Source of the DNA: Acinetobacter sp. B51(2017)
GTDB lineage: Bacteria > Pseudomonadota > Gammaproteobacteria > Pseudomonadales > Moraxellaceae
Direction: 5' to 3'
Assembly: GCF_003711395.1 (NCBI RefSeq)
Contig: NZ_PJRJ01000030.1
Coordinates: forward strand, 1-34,021
Length of the DNA stretch: 34,021 nucleotides
Shown: piece after piece, positions 1 to 9,390 of the stretch
Layout: each line of letters opens with the position of its first letter
How positions within the stretch are numbered: the first letter of the stretch is position 1
Made by a program: the position numbers and the translations under genes
The notes under the pieces: generated by a model
Seen by the model: the letters and a program-made list of their open reading frames with translations, nothing else
The model's database searches: none
Told to the model about the DNA's origin: nothing

Positions 1-1
1 C

Positions 2-3000
2 GTGATCCCAGCGGTGAACGATACCAACGAAAACGGTACGCCAGATGCGGATGAACTTGCAGCAGTTGAAGACCTTGTAGCAGAAGCAGAAGCAGCATAT
101 GCAGCAGCAGAACAAGCTCTTGCAGATGCCCTTGCAGATGATGCTGTGACCCAAGCAGAAGTTGATGACTTAACTCAAGCCCTTGCAGATGCACAACAAG
201 TGAAAGCAGATGCACAAGCAGCGGTGGATGCAATTGTTGACGACTTCCCAACCGAAGCGGGTGACTTCCAAGACCGTGTAGATGCCTTGACTGATATCGT
301 GATCCCACCAGTAACTCCAACTATTGATGCAATAGATGATGAATATGTATTGGATATGGGACAGGAGTTTCTGGTACAACGTAATCCTGAGAACTACAAT
401 GATGTAACTTATATCGATCTATTAGGAGGTGTGGAAGGTCAGATTCTAGGAGCTAACTTCTCTATTCCACAAAATGCAGCAGATGCTGGAAAAGCACGTA
501 CTGGTAATATCACTATTACTGCTGAACAGCAAAACCTTGCCTCAGTTGCAGAGGCATTCCAGTTAGTCATTTATCAGAATGTAGATGGTGTACAGACTGA
601 AGTAGCTCGTGTAGGTGCTCAAGGTGGTGTGGTTACTGTGGGTGGTGTAGGCGTATTAGGTGTTGTAAGCGACATCAATAGTCTTTCAGTTACTTTGACC
701 GATTTACCTGAAGGTGAATATACAGCTGTAGTAGCAAAAGACACTAGTATTTTATCTGATTTAATCTTCGGTATTGAACTAGATAATCTTGGTGGAGAGG
801 GCGCTATACTTGGTGCTTCAAATGAAACGGCAATTTATAACGCAATTAATGCAGTACTTGGAGAAACCTTAGGTGCTCCGATTGTTGCTGCGGTTCAACT
901 TATTCTGATACCAGTAAATACTTTAGGTTTACCATTATCATCTGTGGTTAGTCAGTTATTGGATGTATTGCCGGTTGAGGTCATTGACTACATCATTGAC
1001 CAGACTATTGGCCAACTTGTAACAAATACCTTGACGTTATATGAAAATACTGATCTAACGATTACAGGTACGGAAGAAGTATTCCCGACCTACACCCTAG
1101 AATCAAATGTATTTAACAATAATGGTAATGGGGTAGATATTGCACCTGCAGGTACAATCATCTCTGAAATCGATGGTGTTCCAGCAGTTCCAGTAAATGG
1201 TATTGTGACTGTTGTAGGTGACTATGGTGTCCTTGAAATTAGTACTACTACAGGTGATTTTGTTTATCGAGTGACTGCTGGTGAAGAGGCGCTAGGTAAG
1301 ACAGAGATCTTTAACTATACCATTCAGAATGGTACTCAAACGGATACTGCACAAATTATTATTGATCTTGCAGGTATTCCATTTGATGATAGCAGCCTAT
1401 TGCCACCTGGATATGTAGATGAAGTCGTAGCAAATGATGATCTAGCAACAGTTCAAAATTACTATGAAGAACCAGGTGACGATATCGGTAATACTGGAGG
1501 AGCAGGACAATTACTAGGTATTGGATTAGCTGGTATTGCAATTAGTGTAGGCACGACCACACCTTTCAATTTTGATGTACTTGAAAATCAAACAAGTGAT
1601 GTTGAAATCGTAGTAAGTGGTGTTAAATCAACAACTTTAAGTTTAAGTTTACTTAATACTTTGGCAGATATACTCACAGGTAATGTGTTATATGCCGATG
1701 CTGTATTACAGCGTCAATATTTAGATGAAAATGGAGTTGCTCAAACTGAAAACTTTGTTGTCGAAAGTGGTATTGGACTTAATGCTACTTTAAGTATCCC
1801 TAACTTGTCGTTTGGTTATACCTATAGTGGCTTAATTAACTATGAGGATTTACCAGAGGGTGTTTATACATTATCGATTCAACCACAAGAGACCGACAGC
1901 ACATTACGTGCATTGATTGATGCATTGGGTAGTGCTCTAGCAGTAGATTTATTCGGTGGTATTACATTCACAGTGACTGATCAAACCAATAAGTATCTAG
2001 GTTCGAATGAAGTGACTGGCAACGTAATCAGTAGCAATGATGGTGCAGATGTCGTTAACTCAACAACTTATGTAAAACTTGTAAGTAATGAACTCGGCGA
2101 CCCTGCAGTAGCAATCGACAATGCCAATACTGTTGTTCAAGGTGCTTATGGTACGCTTTATATTTCACCTAACGGTACATATAAATATGTAAGCAATGGA
2201 GACATCGGAGACTTTGGCAAAGTAGATACCTTTACTTATACAATTCGTGATTTTAATGGTTCAAGTGATACAGCACAGTTAAATATCCGAATTGATGGTG
2301 AGAACTCAGGTATTGTGTGGAGTGCAGATCCAACTGCTGATGGTGTATTATCTGAATTGGAATTGGTAGCAAATACTGATATCACAGGAGTACCTGAAGT
2401 CACAAATGTTACAGAGGTGCTAACTACATCTCCTGGAACATTTAGCGTGAGTGGTGGTGCTCTTGGTTTAGGCGGTAATGGTACATTTAATAGTCCAACT
2501 ACTAATACATTTACAGTAGCAAATACTGATAGTGCTGATGTGGTATTGACTGTATCTATGCCTGAGCTTTCTGTTTCTGTCTTCCCTACATTTACTTTAA
2601 CTGTACGAGATGCAGGAGGTGCAATTGTTGGTACCAGTACCGGAACACCTTTGACAGGCGCCTTGGGTGCTTCAAGATCTCTAGTTATAGAGAACTTAGG
2701 TCCTGGTACTTATACTATTCAAGCAAGTGCAACTGGTAATACGGGTCTAGGCTTTACGGCAACACTGAGCTTAGAGCAAACACTGACGCACTATAACCAA
2801 ATTGAATCGTTAACAACACCAAATGAGATCACAGGCAACTTAATTGATGATGATACTTATTTGCCGAGTTATTCAACTTTCAAGGTACTCACATCTCAAG
2901 GTTATCAAGAGGTTGGATACAACGGTGTTACGATCCAAGGTGAATATGGCTCATTATTCGTAGAAAGGGATGGTACTTATACCTATACACCAGATAACGG

Positions 3001-3487
3001 TGTAATTGGTCGACAAGATACCTTCGAATATTCACTTGAAATGTTTGGACAAGATCCGCAATTCTCAACACTTACAGTAACAGTACCAGCAATTACGCAG
3101 GGCGATGGTGAACGTAACACGCTCGTCAGCGGTGAAAGTGATGATAACTTCATTGGTGGTCTAGGTAGTGACGTCCTGATCTTTGACCTATTAGATTCAG
3201 CAGATAGTGCTGGTGGTAATGGGCAAGATATTTGGAGTGACTTCAGTTCTGCGCAAGGAGACTTAATTGACATCACTGCTCTAGTTGCAGGGCAGGGTGT
3301 AACAAGTGCCAATTTAAGTAACTTTGTTAGCCTCACTCAACAGGGAGCAAATACAGTGGTTTCACTCGATCGAGATGGATCTTCTACTGATCTAACCTAT
3401 AATCGAGTAGATCTAGTTGTATTAGAAAATACCACTGCAACCTCTTTAACACTGGAGGAATTGATCAAATATAATTCTCCTTTATAA
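2..3487 (+). CDS. Giant Bap/BLP-like adhesin, C-terminal part (5' end outside the window)
   Basis: The open frame runs in from the left edge, so the true start lies outside and the GTG at position 2 is not a start. Visible residues 1-100 are Ala/Asp/Glu-rich and coiled-coil-like, and end in the phrase DALTDIVIPPV. The opening phrase IPAVNDTNENGTPDADE closely resembles the linker units that Acinetobacter Bap-like adhesins repeat, so more copies probably lie upstream. Three beta-rich modules follow (about 110-475, 480-790 and 800-1045). Each ends in a VCBS-like stretch with the pattern YGxLxxxxxGxYxY followed by DTFxY. The last ~115 residues have the phrases GGLGSDVLIFDLL, WSDFSSAQGD and VVLEN, the usual C-terminal type I secretion region of these adhesins. 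Role: secreted or cell-surface biofilm adhesin. The gene ends at TAA and is followed 14 bp later by a strong terminator. The family is confident; the particular Bap/BLP subclass is not. Confidence 0.88.
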   Translation: MIPAVNDTNENGTPDADELAAVEDLVAEAEAAYAAAEQALADALADDAVTQAEVDDLTQALADAQQVKADAQAAVDAIVDDFPTEAGDFQDRVDALTDIVIPPVTPTIDAIDDEYVLDMGQEFLVQRNPENYNDVTYIDLLGGVEGQILGANFSIPQNAADAGKARTGNITITAEQQNLASVAEAFQLVIYQNVDGVQTEVARVGAQGGVVTVGGVGVLGVVSDINSLSVTLTDLPEGEYTAVVAKDTSILSDLIFGIELDNLGGEGAILGASNETAIYNAINAVLGETLGAPIVAAVQLILIPVNTLGLPLSSVVSQLLDVLPVEVIDYIIDQTIGQLVTNTLTLYENTDLTITGTEEVFPTYTLESNVFNNNGNGVDIAPAGTIISEIDGVPAVPVNGIVTVVGDYGVLEISTTTGDFVYRVTAGEEALGKTEIFNYTIQNGTQTDTAQIIIDLAGIPFDDSSLLPPGYVDEVVANDDLATVQNYYEEPGDDIGNTGGAGQLLGIGLAGIAISVGTTTPFNFDVLENQTSDVEIVVSGVKSTTLSLSLLNTLADILTGNVLYADAVLQRQYLDENGVAQTENFVVESGIGLNATLSIPNLSFGYTYSGLINYEDLPEGVYTLSIQPQETDSTLRALIDALGSALAVDLFGGITFTVTDQTNKYLGSNEVTGNVISSNDGADVVNSTTYVKLVSNELGDPAVAIDNANTVVQGAYGTLYISPNGTYKYVSNGDIGDFGKVDTFTYTIRDFNGSSDTAQLNIRIDGENSGIVWSADPTADGVLSELELVANTDITGVPEVTNVTEVLTTSPGTFSVSGGALGLGGNGTFNSPTTNTFTVANTDSADVVLTVSMPELSVSVFPTFTLTVRDAGGAIVGTSTGTPLTGALGASRSLVIENLGPGTYTIQASATGNTGLGFTATLSLEQTLTHYNQIESLTTPNEITGNLIDDDTYLPSYSTFKVLTSQGYQEVGYNGVTIQGEYGSLFVERDGTYTYTPDNGVIGRQDTFEYSLEMFGQDPQFSTLTVTVPAITQGDGERNTLVSGESDDNFIGGLGSDVLIFDLLDSADSAGGNGQDIWSDFSSAQGDLIDITALVAGQGVTSANLSNFVSLTQQGANTVVSLDRDGSSTDLTYNRVDLVVLENTTATSLTLEELIKYNSPL

Positions 3488-3501
3488 TATAATCTGATAA
3501 G

Positions 3502-3528
3502 AAAGAGGTCCTTCGGGACCTCTTTTTT
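3502..3528 (+). terminator. Rho-independent terminator of the adhesin gene
   Basis: A perfect 10-bp stem (AAAGAGGTCC / GGACCTCTTT) is closed by a TTCG tetraloop and followed by a run of T. It lies 14 bp after the adhesin stop codon, so it should separate the adhesin from the operon that begins at 3627. Confidence 0.95.
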
Positions 3529-3554
3529 ATTCATAAAAAGAAACATTTATATTA

Positions 3555-3582
3555 TTATTGTGTAAAACCACTATGCTATATT
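3555..3582 (+). promoter_or_regulatory. Possible sigma-70 promoter of the seven-gene glycan operon
   Basis: A TTATTG (-35-like, 3555-3560) and a TATATT (-10-like, 3577-3582) are separated by 16 bp. They lie between the adhesin terminator and the first gene of the operon, where a promoter must be because of the strong upstream terminator. The hexamers are weak matches, so the exact position is a guess. Confidence 0.35.
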
Positions 3583-3626
3583 TAGTTCAAATGGCAACAT
3601 ATAAAAATATTAGGTAGTACTTCATC

Positions 3627-5291
3627 ATGACTGTTTTAAGTATCAAAAATTTCTCCCATGTTTTAGCTTTTAAGGAAAAACTAAAAGCATGGTTACTTGA
3701 AAACTTTTTATTACAAGAACAAACTTTATATACTTTATTTTTCTCTTATGGCACTGCTAAAGAGCGCTGCAAGGTTTGGTCAAGTACTGATTCAGAACCT
3801 CAAGTACTGATTAAACGTGTCTTAAAATATATTGACCAGCAGTTTGAAAAGAATCGTGAATTACCAGAATTTTTAAAATTTGATATTGCTGTTAATGTAG
3901 AAGAAAAATCTTGGCAGCACGTTTTAGTGGAGGTTAATAATCAACCACACAATAACCATTATCGTAAAGGAATTAGCTTTGATTCCAAATTTAATATTTG
4001 CTTTTTAGAACAAGAAATATATGGCAAAGCCATTATTAAGGGTCTGGTTTATAATCAACCAAATTTTTTTGATGAAAAAAACCTTAATACCGCAGTTAAG
4101 AAAAAATATCCACAGCTTAAAACCCAGTTTAAACTAGAGAATTTTGAAAAAGTTTGGGTATTTGATACCTTGGCTTGTTTTTATGAAAATGGCCAATTTA
4201 TTCCTTTACAATCTACTGGAACAGCCAATGGAGTACGTTATTTAACCGGCGATAAAAAAAGCCATATACGTGATTTAGTGCTCAAAAACGCAAAATTCTT
4301 ACATGATGAAATTCAACAAAATGGTCGCTTTATTTATGGCTATTTCCCAGCTTATGCTAATCCCATTAAAAGCTATAATACAGTACGCCACTGTACAGCG
4401 ATTTATGCATTAATTGAAACCTTAGAAGTTGAGTATAACCAAGCCTATTTGCCAAAAATTAAAGCGGCAATTGACTATGCTTTAACAAATTTTTATAAAG
4501 AACTAGACCAAAAAGCATTTATGTCAGATGGTCAAGAAGGCGAAGAAGAGGTCAAGTTAGGTGCGAATGCAACTGCCTTATTTATGTTATGTAAATTTCA
4601 AGAAGTGACAGGCGATGATTCATATCTAGTGTATGCAGAAGAGTTAGCCAATGGTATTCGTACTATGGTAGATCAGCATGGTGAAACGACGCATGTATTA
4701 CATTACCCATCTTTAGAAGTAAAAGAAAAATTCCGTATAGTTTACTATGACGGTGAAGCAGCATTAGGTTTACTGCGTTTGTATCAAATTAACAAAAATC
4801 CAGTATTACTCGATACAGTAAAACTGATGTTTGAACATTTTATTAGTAAAAATTATGACCGTTATCATGATCACTGGTTAAGTTATTGTACCAATGAGTT
4901 GACTAAAATATGTCCTGAACAAAAATACTTTGAATTTGGTCTAAATAACTATTTAAAGCATATGGACTTTATTCGTAACCGTAAGACTGCTTATGCAACT
5001 TTCTTAGAAATGATGATGTCTGCTTATAAAATGGTGGTACGTCTAAAACAACAAGGCTATAGTCAACTCTTTGAACAGGCCAAATTTGAAGAACTAAAAG
5101 AATTAATTGAATTAAGAACAGAATTCCAACGCAATGGCTTTTTCTATCCAGAAGTCGCAATGTATTTGGCCAAACCAGAGCAAGTGTTAAATGCTTTTTA
5201 TGTGCGCCACGACCGCTTACGCACTCGTATTGATGATCAGGAACATAATTTATCTGGTTATGTCGCTTATTTAAACCATTTTCAAGACTAA
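3627..5291 (+). CDS. Predicted alpha/alpha-barrel (six-hairpin-like) protein, first gene of the glycan operon
   Basis: A 554-residue soluble protein with no signal peptide or membrane segment. Residues 1-230 form a mixed N-terminal part with few recognisable motifs. From about 235 on, amphipathic helices alternate with conserved-looking turns: YNTVRH near 249-254, LGANATALFML near 311, and YYDGEAALGLLRLY near 372. This spacing is typical of (alpha/alpha)6 barrels such as six-hairpin glycosidases, uronate epimerases or lyases, and LanC-like proteins. I infer a sugar- or polymer-modifying role from the fold impression and the neighbours, which include a glycosyltransferase and sugar-activating enzymes. 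I cannot name the reaction or the catalytic residues. ATG 3627 is the first in-frame ATG after the upstream terminator, with a weak AGGT-type ribosome site. It is the first gene of a seven-gene run; the next gene starts 71 bp downstream. Confidence 0.75.
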   Translation: MTVLSIKNFSHVLAFKEKLKAWLLENFLLQEQTLYTLFFSYGTAKERCKVWSSTDSEPQVLIKRVLKYIDQQFEKNRELPEFLKFDIAVNVEEKSWQHVLVEVNNQPHNNHYRKGISFDSKFNICFLEQEIYGKAIIKGLVYNQPNFFDEKNLNTAVKKKYPQLKTQFKLENFEKVWVFDTLACFYENGQFIPLQSTGTANGVRYLTGDKKSHIRDLVLKNAKFLHDEIQQNGRFIYGYFPAYANPIKSYNTVRHCTAIYALIETLEVEYNQAYLPKIKAAIDYALTNFYKELDQKAFMSDGQEGEEEVKLGANATALFMLCKFQEVTGDDSYLVYAEELANGIRTMVDQHGETTHVLHYPSLEVKEKFRIVYYDGEAALGLLRLYQINKNPVLLDTVKLMFEHFISKNYDRYHDHWLSYCTNELTKICPEQKYFEFGLNNYLKHMDFIRNRKTAYATFLEMMMSAYKMVVRLKQQGYSQLFEQAKFEELKELIELRTEFQRNGFFYPEVAMYLAKPEQVLNAFYVRHDRLRTRIDDQEHNLSGYVAYLNHFQD

Positions 5292-5362
5292 CTTAATATC
5301 ATCATGTAATATATAGAGTTAATGCTGTTCTTTATGATGATAAAACGAGTATATAGACGTTG

Positions 5363-6172
5363 ATGAGTAGTAATAAATATCAAATAATTGATAAGGTAGC
5401 AAAATTACACAGTAGTTTAAGTGAATCGCTCAAGGGTAAACATATCTTGGTCCGTTGTATGGTCAATCAACAATTGTTTACGCTGTTTAGTCGTTATTCA
5501 CAAAAGAGACTCGCTCCGGCGTCTACCACTAAGATTTTTTTACTTCATGCCTTATTAGCGCATCAGGTTGATCTTGAGACTGTATTAAAGGTAGAAGAAT
5601 CTGATCAAAGTCTAGGCAGTGGTAATAATTTAAAAGTGGGACAGCATTATCTTATACGTGATCTGATCATTAATTTGATGACAGCTTCGAGTAATACTGC
5701 TGCTAAAGTATTAGCACGTCATTTAAAAGATATTCTAGGACAGAATTATGTAGATTATATTAATCAATATAATGTCACACTAGGATTGAAAAATACGCAC
5801 TTTGTAAATGAACATGGTTTAGCACATCGCCAGCAGTATGCAAGCTTAGAGGATTTTTCAATTTTATTAGATTCAAAAATTCAAGATCAAAAATTCCTCA
5901 ATATGATGAATACCTTGTCTTATGATTTTGAATCACTAGAAGGTGATAAAGTTTCTATACAAAACACCTATTCTGATTTAAGTGTAAAAGAGTGTATTGG
6001 TGTAAAAACAGGTACCTTAGTACCAGGTGTTTTTAATATCGTCGTATTTTTTGAGATCAAGGGTGTTAAAGGTTATATCATTGACTTCTATAATGAAAAT
6101 AAAGAAGATAGAAATCAGGATGTAAAAAATTTATTAGAAATTTTAAAAAAATATCATGAGGATTTAGTATGA
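5363..6172 (+). CDS. Signal-less PBP-type serine hydrolase (peptidase S11 / class A beta-lactamase-like)
   Basis: The full active-site triad of penicillin-recognising enzymes is present: SxxK as STTK in the phrase PASTTKIF, SxN as SSN in ASSNTAAK, and KTG as KTGT followed by LVPG. The phrase NEHGLAHRQQYAS resembles the NPHGL...HxS signature of D-Ala-D-Ala carboxypeptidases (S11). The N-terminus is hydrophilic (MSSNKYQIIDKVAK) with no signal peptide, unlike normal periplasmic family members, and the usual S11 C-terminal beta domain is missing (269 residues). It therefore appears cytoplasmic unless exported by another route. I chose ATG 5363 over the TTG at 5360. Its last 4 bases overlap the start of the ATP-grasp gene (ATGA), so the two are probably translationally coupled. 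A plausible job is trimming or transferring an amino-acid or peptide group made by the partner ligase; that is inference. Confidence 0.8.
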   Translation: MSSNKYQIIDKVAKLHSSLSESLKGKHILVRCMVNQQLFTLFSRYSQKRLAPASTTKIFLLHALLAHQVDLETVLKVEESDQSLGSGNNLKVGQHYLIRDLIINLMTASSNTAAKVLARHLKDILGQNYVDYINQYNVTLGLKNTHFVNEHGLAHRQQYASLEDFSILLDSKIQDQKFLNMMNTLSYDFESLEGDKVSIQNTYSDLSVKECIGVKTGTLVPGVFNIVVFFEIKGVKGYIIDFYNENKEDRNQDVKNLLEILKKYHEDLV

Positions 6173-7239
6173 TTTTCGGAATTTTAAAACCAAATTTGGT
6201 GATTACTGATGTAGAAAAAATTTTTATTTCTGTGGCACATGAGCGTCAGCATGAGGCTTATGTTTTTGTTGCCAAGAATATTGATTTTGAAAATAAAAAA
6301 ATTCTCGCTAAAACGCTAGAGGGGAATCATATTGTTGAAAAAACTTTTGATTTTCCAGATGTGGTACAAAATCGTTTAGCAGTGAAAGAACAAGATATGC
6401 AAGCTTATTTAAAACTTGCGGAGCTAGTTCCATTTAGTAGTAATCGCATTGGGGATAAAAATGCGGTTTATAAAATTATGACCACCATTGACAGCTTAAG
6501 AAAGTACTTAATTGAAGTACTACCATTAAATCGTTTAGACGTATTAATGGAAAGTTTAGATAAAAATAAAAAAATCATATGTAAACCAGCATCGAGTAAC
6601 CAAGGTAAGGGTATTATTACGGTTGAGAAGAAAGACAGCCGTTTTGTGGTGAAGCAAATAGAGGCCCAGTATAATTTTGATATGAATGGTCTAATTAACT
6701 TTTATAATCAAAATTTAACCCGTGGTTATACTATTAGCCCATTTTTAAAAAGTGAAACTTGTCTTGGGCAAACTACAGTATTTCGGATGCATTTAACCCG
6801 TGGTGCAGGTGGAAAATGGCAACAAATTAAATTTTTCCCTTATGTGAATTTAAACAAAGATGTTGATATTACCAATGGTATGCTAGGCGCTTTAATTACC
6901 ACACGTGAGCAATTGTTCTTAGAACAATATTACCCTACGAGCTTTGAAAAAATTAACCAAGAGTTAAAGATACTCTTTACCGAGTTTACACAAAACTTTC
7001 AGAAAAAATTTGCATGGCGTTTAGATTCAATTGGCTTAGATTTAGGTATCACTCAAGAAGGTGATATTTATATTTATGAAGTCAATGTAGGGCCTGGTGT
7101 TGGTTTCATGGCTTATCCTGTGGCATGTGCACAAGTTGAATATTACGAATGGTTAGCAGAAAAAGCTCAACCGCCTTATAAACATAATTTCTTACCCCTT
7201 AATTTACGCCGTAAATTAGCAGCGGCAGAAGCAAGCTAA
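6169..7239 (+). CDS. YheC/YheD-like ATP-grasp ligase
   Basis: A 356-residue ATP-grasp protein. Visible motifs include the ATP-binding phrase KPASSNQGKGI (about 141-151), the central FRMHLTR (about 205-211), and the metal-binding end IGLDLGITQEGDIYIYEVNVGPG (split: IGLDLGI near 285-291, YEVNVGPG near 303-310). The last group, with Glu and Asn of EVN, is the typical Mg-binding strand. The order resembles the YheC/YheD branch of ATP-grasp, known from spore-coat-associated proteins and found sporadically in Gram-negative surface-polymer loci. ATP-grasp enzymes join a carboxylate to an amine through an acyl phosphate, so this gene should make an amide or peptide bond, for example adding an amino acid to a glycan or protein. 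The substrate is unknown. The start overlaps the upstream hydrolase stop (ATGA), and the next gene follows after 12 bp. Confidence 0.82.
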   Translation: MIFGILKPNLVITDVEKIFISVAHERQHEAYVFVAKNIDFENKKILAKTLEGNHIVEKTFDFPDVVQNRLAVKEQDMQAYLKLAELVPFSSNRIGDKNAVYKIMTTIDSLRKYLIEVLPLNRLDVLMESLDKNKKIICKPASSNQGKGIITVEKKDSRFVVKQIEAQYNFDMNGLINFYNQNLTRGYTISPFLKSETCLGQTTVFRMHLTRGAGGKWQQIKFFPYVNLNKDVDITNGMLGALITTREQLFLEQYYPTSFEKINQELKILFTEFTQNFQKKFAWRLDSIGLDLGITQEGDIYIYEVNVGPGVGFMAYPVACAQVEYYEWLAEKAQPPYKHNFLPLNLRRKLAAAEAS

Positions 7240-7251
7240 GGCGAGGTCATT

Positions 7252-9015
7252 ATGCATACTGATTTATGGGCTGTGATCTGTGGCAATATTCGGGATGAGT
7301 TAGATTTCAAACTAACTTTAACTCGTATTGTAGAACTGCGCTTAGAAGGCAAGATACAACATATTGTTTTATCAACATGGAAAGGGGAAATTGACAAATA
7401 TGCAGGCTTACGTGAACAATTAGCTTACCTGCAAGTTTATCTTATTGAAAACCCAGCTTTTTCTCCACAGATTGAAGCGACAGCTTCAGAATCAGTCAAT
7501 TATTGGCGTCAAGCACGTCAATTGCTTGCTGCGTTGGATATGATCCCTAAACAGGATTTTATCCTACGTTTACGCACCGACCGTAGCTTAAATTATATTA
7601 ATCAAATGGATAAGCTTGGTGTATTTGGTAATTATCAGCAAGAAGCCATCAAACTAGGTCAATTTCCAAGATTATTTAAATATAAAGTTACAGTTTTTGG
7701 CCCTAAAATGGTTCGTTTATTGCATATGATTGACTTTGTGCTGTTAGGCAATAATCGTGATTTATACCGTTTAATTAATTTTGACTTTGCGGAATTGGGT
7801 CATCAAAAGCAAATTGTGGCTAATGCACAATGGTTTGCAGTGCCATTTTTAAAAGAATTTCCAATTTTACGTGATTATATGCGTTTTACCCATTTTGTGA
7901 ATCGGGTCAAAGTGCTTAAAACCCATGTGGATTTACATAAAGAAAATGCTTTTTTCCCTGCTGTATATTATAAAGTTTATGCTATTTATTTGATGATTTT
8001 ATATACGCATTTTAATATCTTATACACAGGACGTTTAAAGCAGGCAGATTATAGCCAAATACATTTTTATGAGTTATTTAGCTCTACAGCTAACTATGGA
8101 ATACAGCATACTAGTCTAGGTTCATCTATTCGTGATCAAAACATTTTAGAATATTTCTTATTTGGCAAACTCAAAGATTCATCCGCTTACCGTCAATTTA
8201 AACAAAAAGTGACGCAACTTATTGCTTACGGAGCAGATGAGCAATTTGACTTAACTTTTGAAGATTATAAAGAGTTAGTTGATTTAAGTAATGATAACTT
8301 CTATGAAACTTCAGAAGAAATAAAGTGGTTTAAACGCTTACGACGTCCGCCAATCAACTTAAAACGTTTATATCAATATAATACAGATATCCGCCAAGCA
8401 ACATTAAACTTTATTGATGAAGATGATGAACAATGGATGGCATTAACCCATACTGAAAGTATTGAAAAAGATATTTATAAAGTTTGGCTTAATTTAGACA
8501 ATCCATCGGTGACGACGACGGAAAAAATGCTTTTACCTATTGCGCGAACTGGCAATGAGTATGCTATTTATGTATTGCTTGATTTACTTGATAAAAATCA
8601 AATTACTGCAATTAATCAAGATGAAATTAAAAGAATTGTATTTTTCTATCTTGACATTCATATGCGTCGTCGAACAGAAACACTGCAAACCACACGTATT
8701 ATTATCTTACTTTTAAAAATGCAACAACAGCAGAAAATTCAATTAGATAAGCTAGAAAAAATGTTACAGTGTGGTTTTGATCGATACATTACCCTAGATG
8801 ATCTTGATTTTAATGAGCCCATTGATGATCTGCTACAGTGTCTAAAACATAAGCTTGAGCAAGTACAATGTAGCGAGCTTGATAAACAGCATGTAATTCA
8901 AACATGGATTTCGCAAATTTCTGATCAACAGCTTAAACAAGAGGTTGTTCAACATTTTCAACAAAAATCGGTGAATGATGCCATGATTTTAAGTAAAAAG
9001 TGGGTAGTGGCTTAA
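7252..9015 (+). CDS. WavE-like glycosyltransferase with an unknown C-terminal extension
   Basis: A 587-residue cytoplasmic protein. The first ~210 residues have the pattern of WavE lipopolysaccharide-synthesis proteins: an N-terminal beta strand with ICGNIRDE, then IVLSTWKGE (near 37-45) and the acidic RLRTDR (near 105-110), the probable donor-binding site. After about 220 the sequence is helical and rich in Gln, Leu and Asp, and I recognise no domain there. WavE proteins take part in core oligosaccharide or capsule synthesis, so this is the best candidate for the glycosyltransferase of the locus. The start has AGGCGAGG 7-14 bp upstream as ribosome site. The stop overlaps the next start (TAATG). 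Confidence 0.7.
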   Translation: MHTDLWAVICGNIRDELDFKLTLTRIVELRLEGKIQHIVLSTWKGEIDKYAGLREQLAYLQVYLIENPAFSPQIEATASESVNYWRQARQLLAALDMIPKQDFILRLRTDRSLNYINQMDKLGVFGNYQQEAIKLGQFPRLFKYKVTVFGPKMVRLLHMIDFVLLGNNRDLYRLINFDFAELGHQKQIVANAQWFAVPFLKEFPILRDYMRFTHFVNRVKVLKTHVDLHKENAFFPAVYYKVYAIYLMILYTHFNILYTGRLKQADYSQIHFYELFSSTANYGIQHTSLGSSIRDQNILEYFLFGKLKDSSAYRQFKQKVTQLIAYGADEQFDLTFEDYKELVDLSNDNFYETSEEIKWFKRLRRPPINLKRLYQYNTDIRQATLNFIDEDDEQWMALTHTESIEKDIYKVWLNLDNPSVTTTEKMLLPIARTGNEYAIYVLLDLLDKNQITAINQDEIKRIVFFYLDIHMRRRTETLQTTRIIILLLKMQQQQKIQLDKLEKMLQCGFDRYITLDDLDFNEPIDDLLQCLKHKLEQVQCSELDKQHVIQTWISQISDQQLKQEVVQHFQQKSVNDAMILSKKWVVA

Positions 9016-9389
9016 TGAAAAGAATTATCATGGATATTGATGATACGATTTGTACGACGAACAATGGTGATTATCAAAATTCTAAACCAATTGCTGAAGT
9101 TGTTGATAAGATTAGAGAATATAAAGCATTAGGTTTTGAAATTTGTCTGTCTACCAGTCGTAATATGCGCACTTATGAAGGTAATACAGGAAAAATTGCA
9201 GCCAATACTCTGCCGGTTTTAATCAAGTGGTTAGATCAACATCAAGTGCCTTATGATGAAATCTATATTGCTAAACCTTGGTGTGGTTTTGAAGGTTTTT
9301 ACGTAGATGATAAAGCTATTCGACCTGATGAATTTGTTAATCTTAGCTATGAAGAGATCAATCATTTAATTAATAAAAAAAAGGACTAA
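9015..9389 (+). CDS. HAD-superfamily phosphatase, capsule-biosynthesis type
   Basis: A 124-residue HAD protein. Motif I is MDIDDTI, with the nucleophile Asp and the acid/base Asp two residues later (near 7 and 9). Motif II is the STSR of CLSTSRN (near 45), followed by a Lys and an acidic motif IV in YVDDKA. There is no cap domain, as in the short HAD proteins of capsule and LPS clusters that sit beside a nucleotidyltransferase. Probable role: dephosphorylating a sugar or amino-alcohol phosphate before activation. I chose ATG 9015, which overlaps the preceding TAA by one base, over the upstream GTG at 9000. The nucleotidyltransferase gene starts 1 bp after its stop. Confidence 0.82.
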   Translation: MKRIIMDIDDTICTTNNGDYQNSKPIAEVVDKIREYKALGFEICLSTSRNMRTYEGNTGKIAANTLPVLIKWLDQHQVPYDEIYIAKPWCGFEGFYVDDKAIRPDEFVNLSYEEINHLINKKKD

Positions 9390-9390
9390 T

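Noticed and set aside
5297..5342. TATCATCAT and ATGATGATA inverted repeat between the first two operon genes
   Set aside because: Loop of 28 nt and AT-only context; no T-run. It is too weak to call a terminator or attenuator, though it could be checked.
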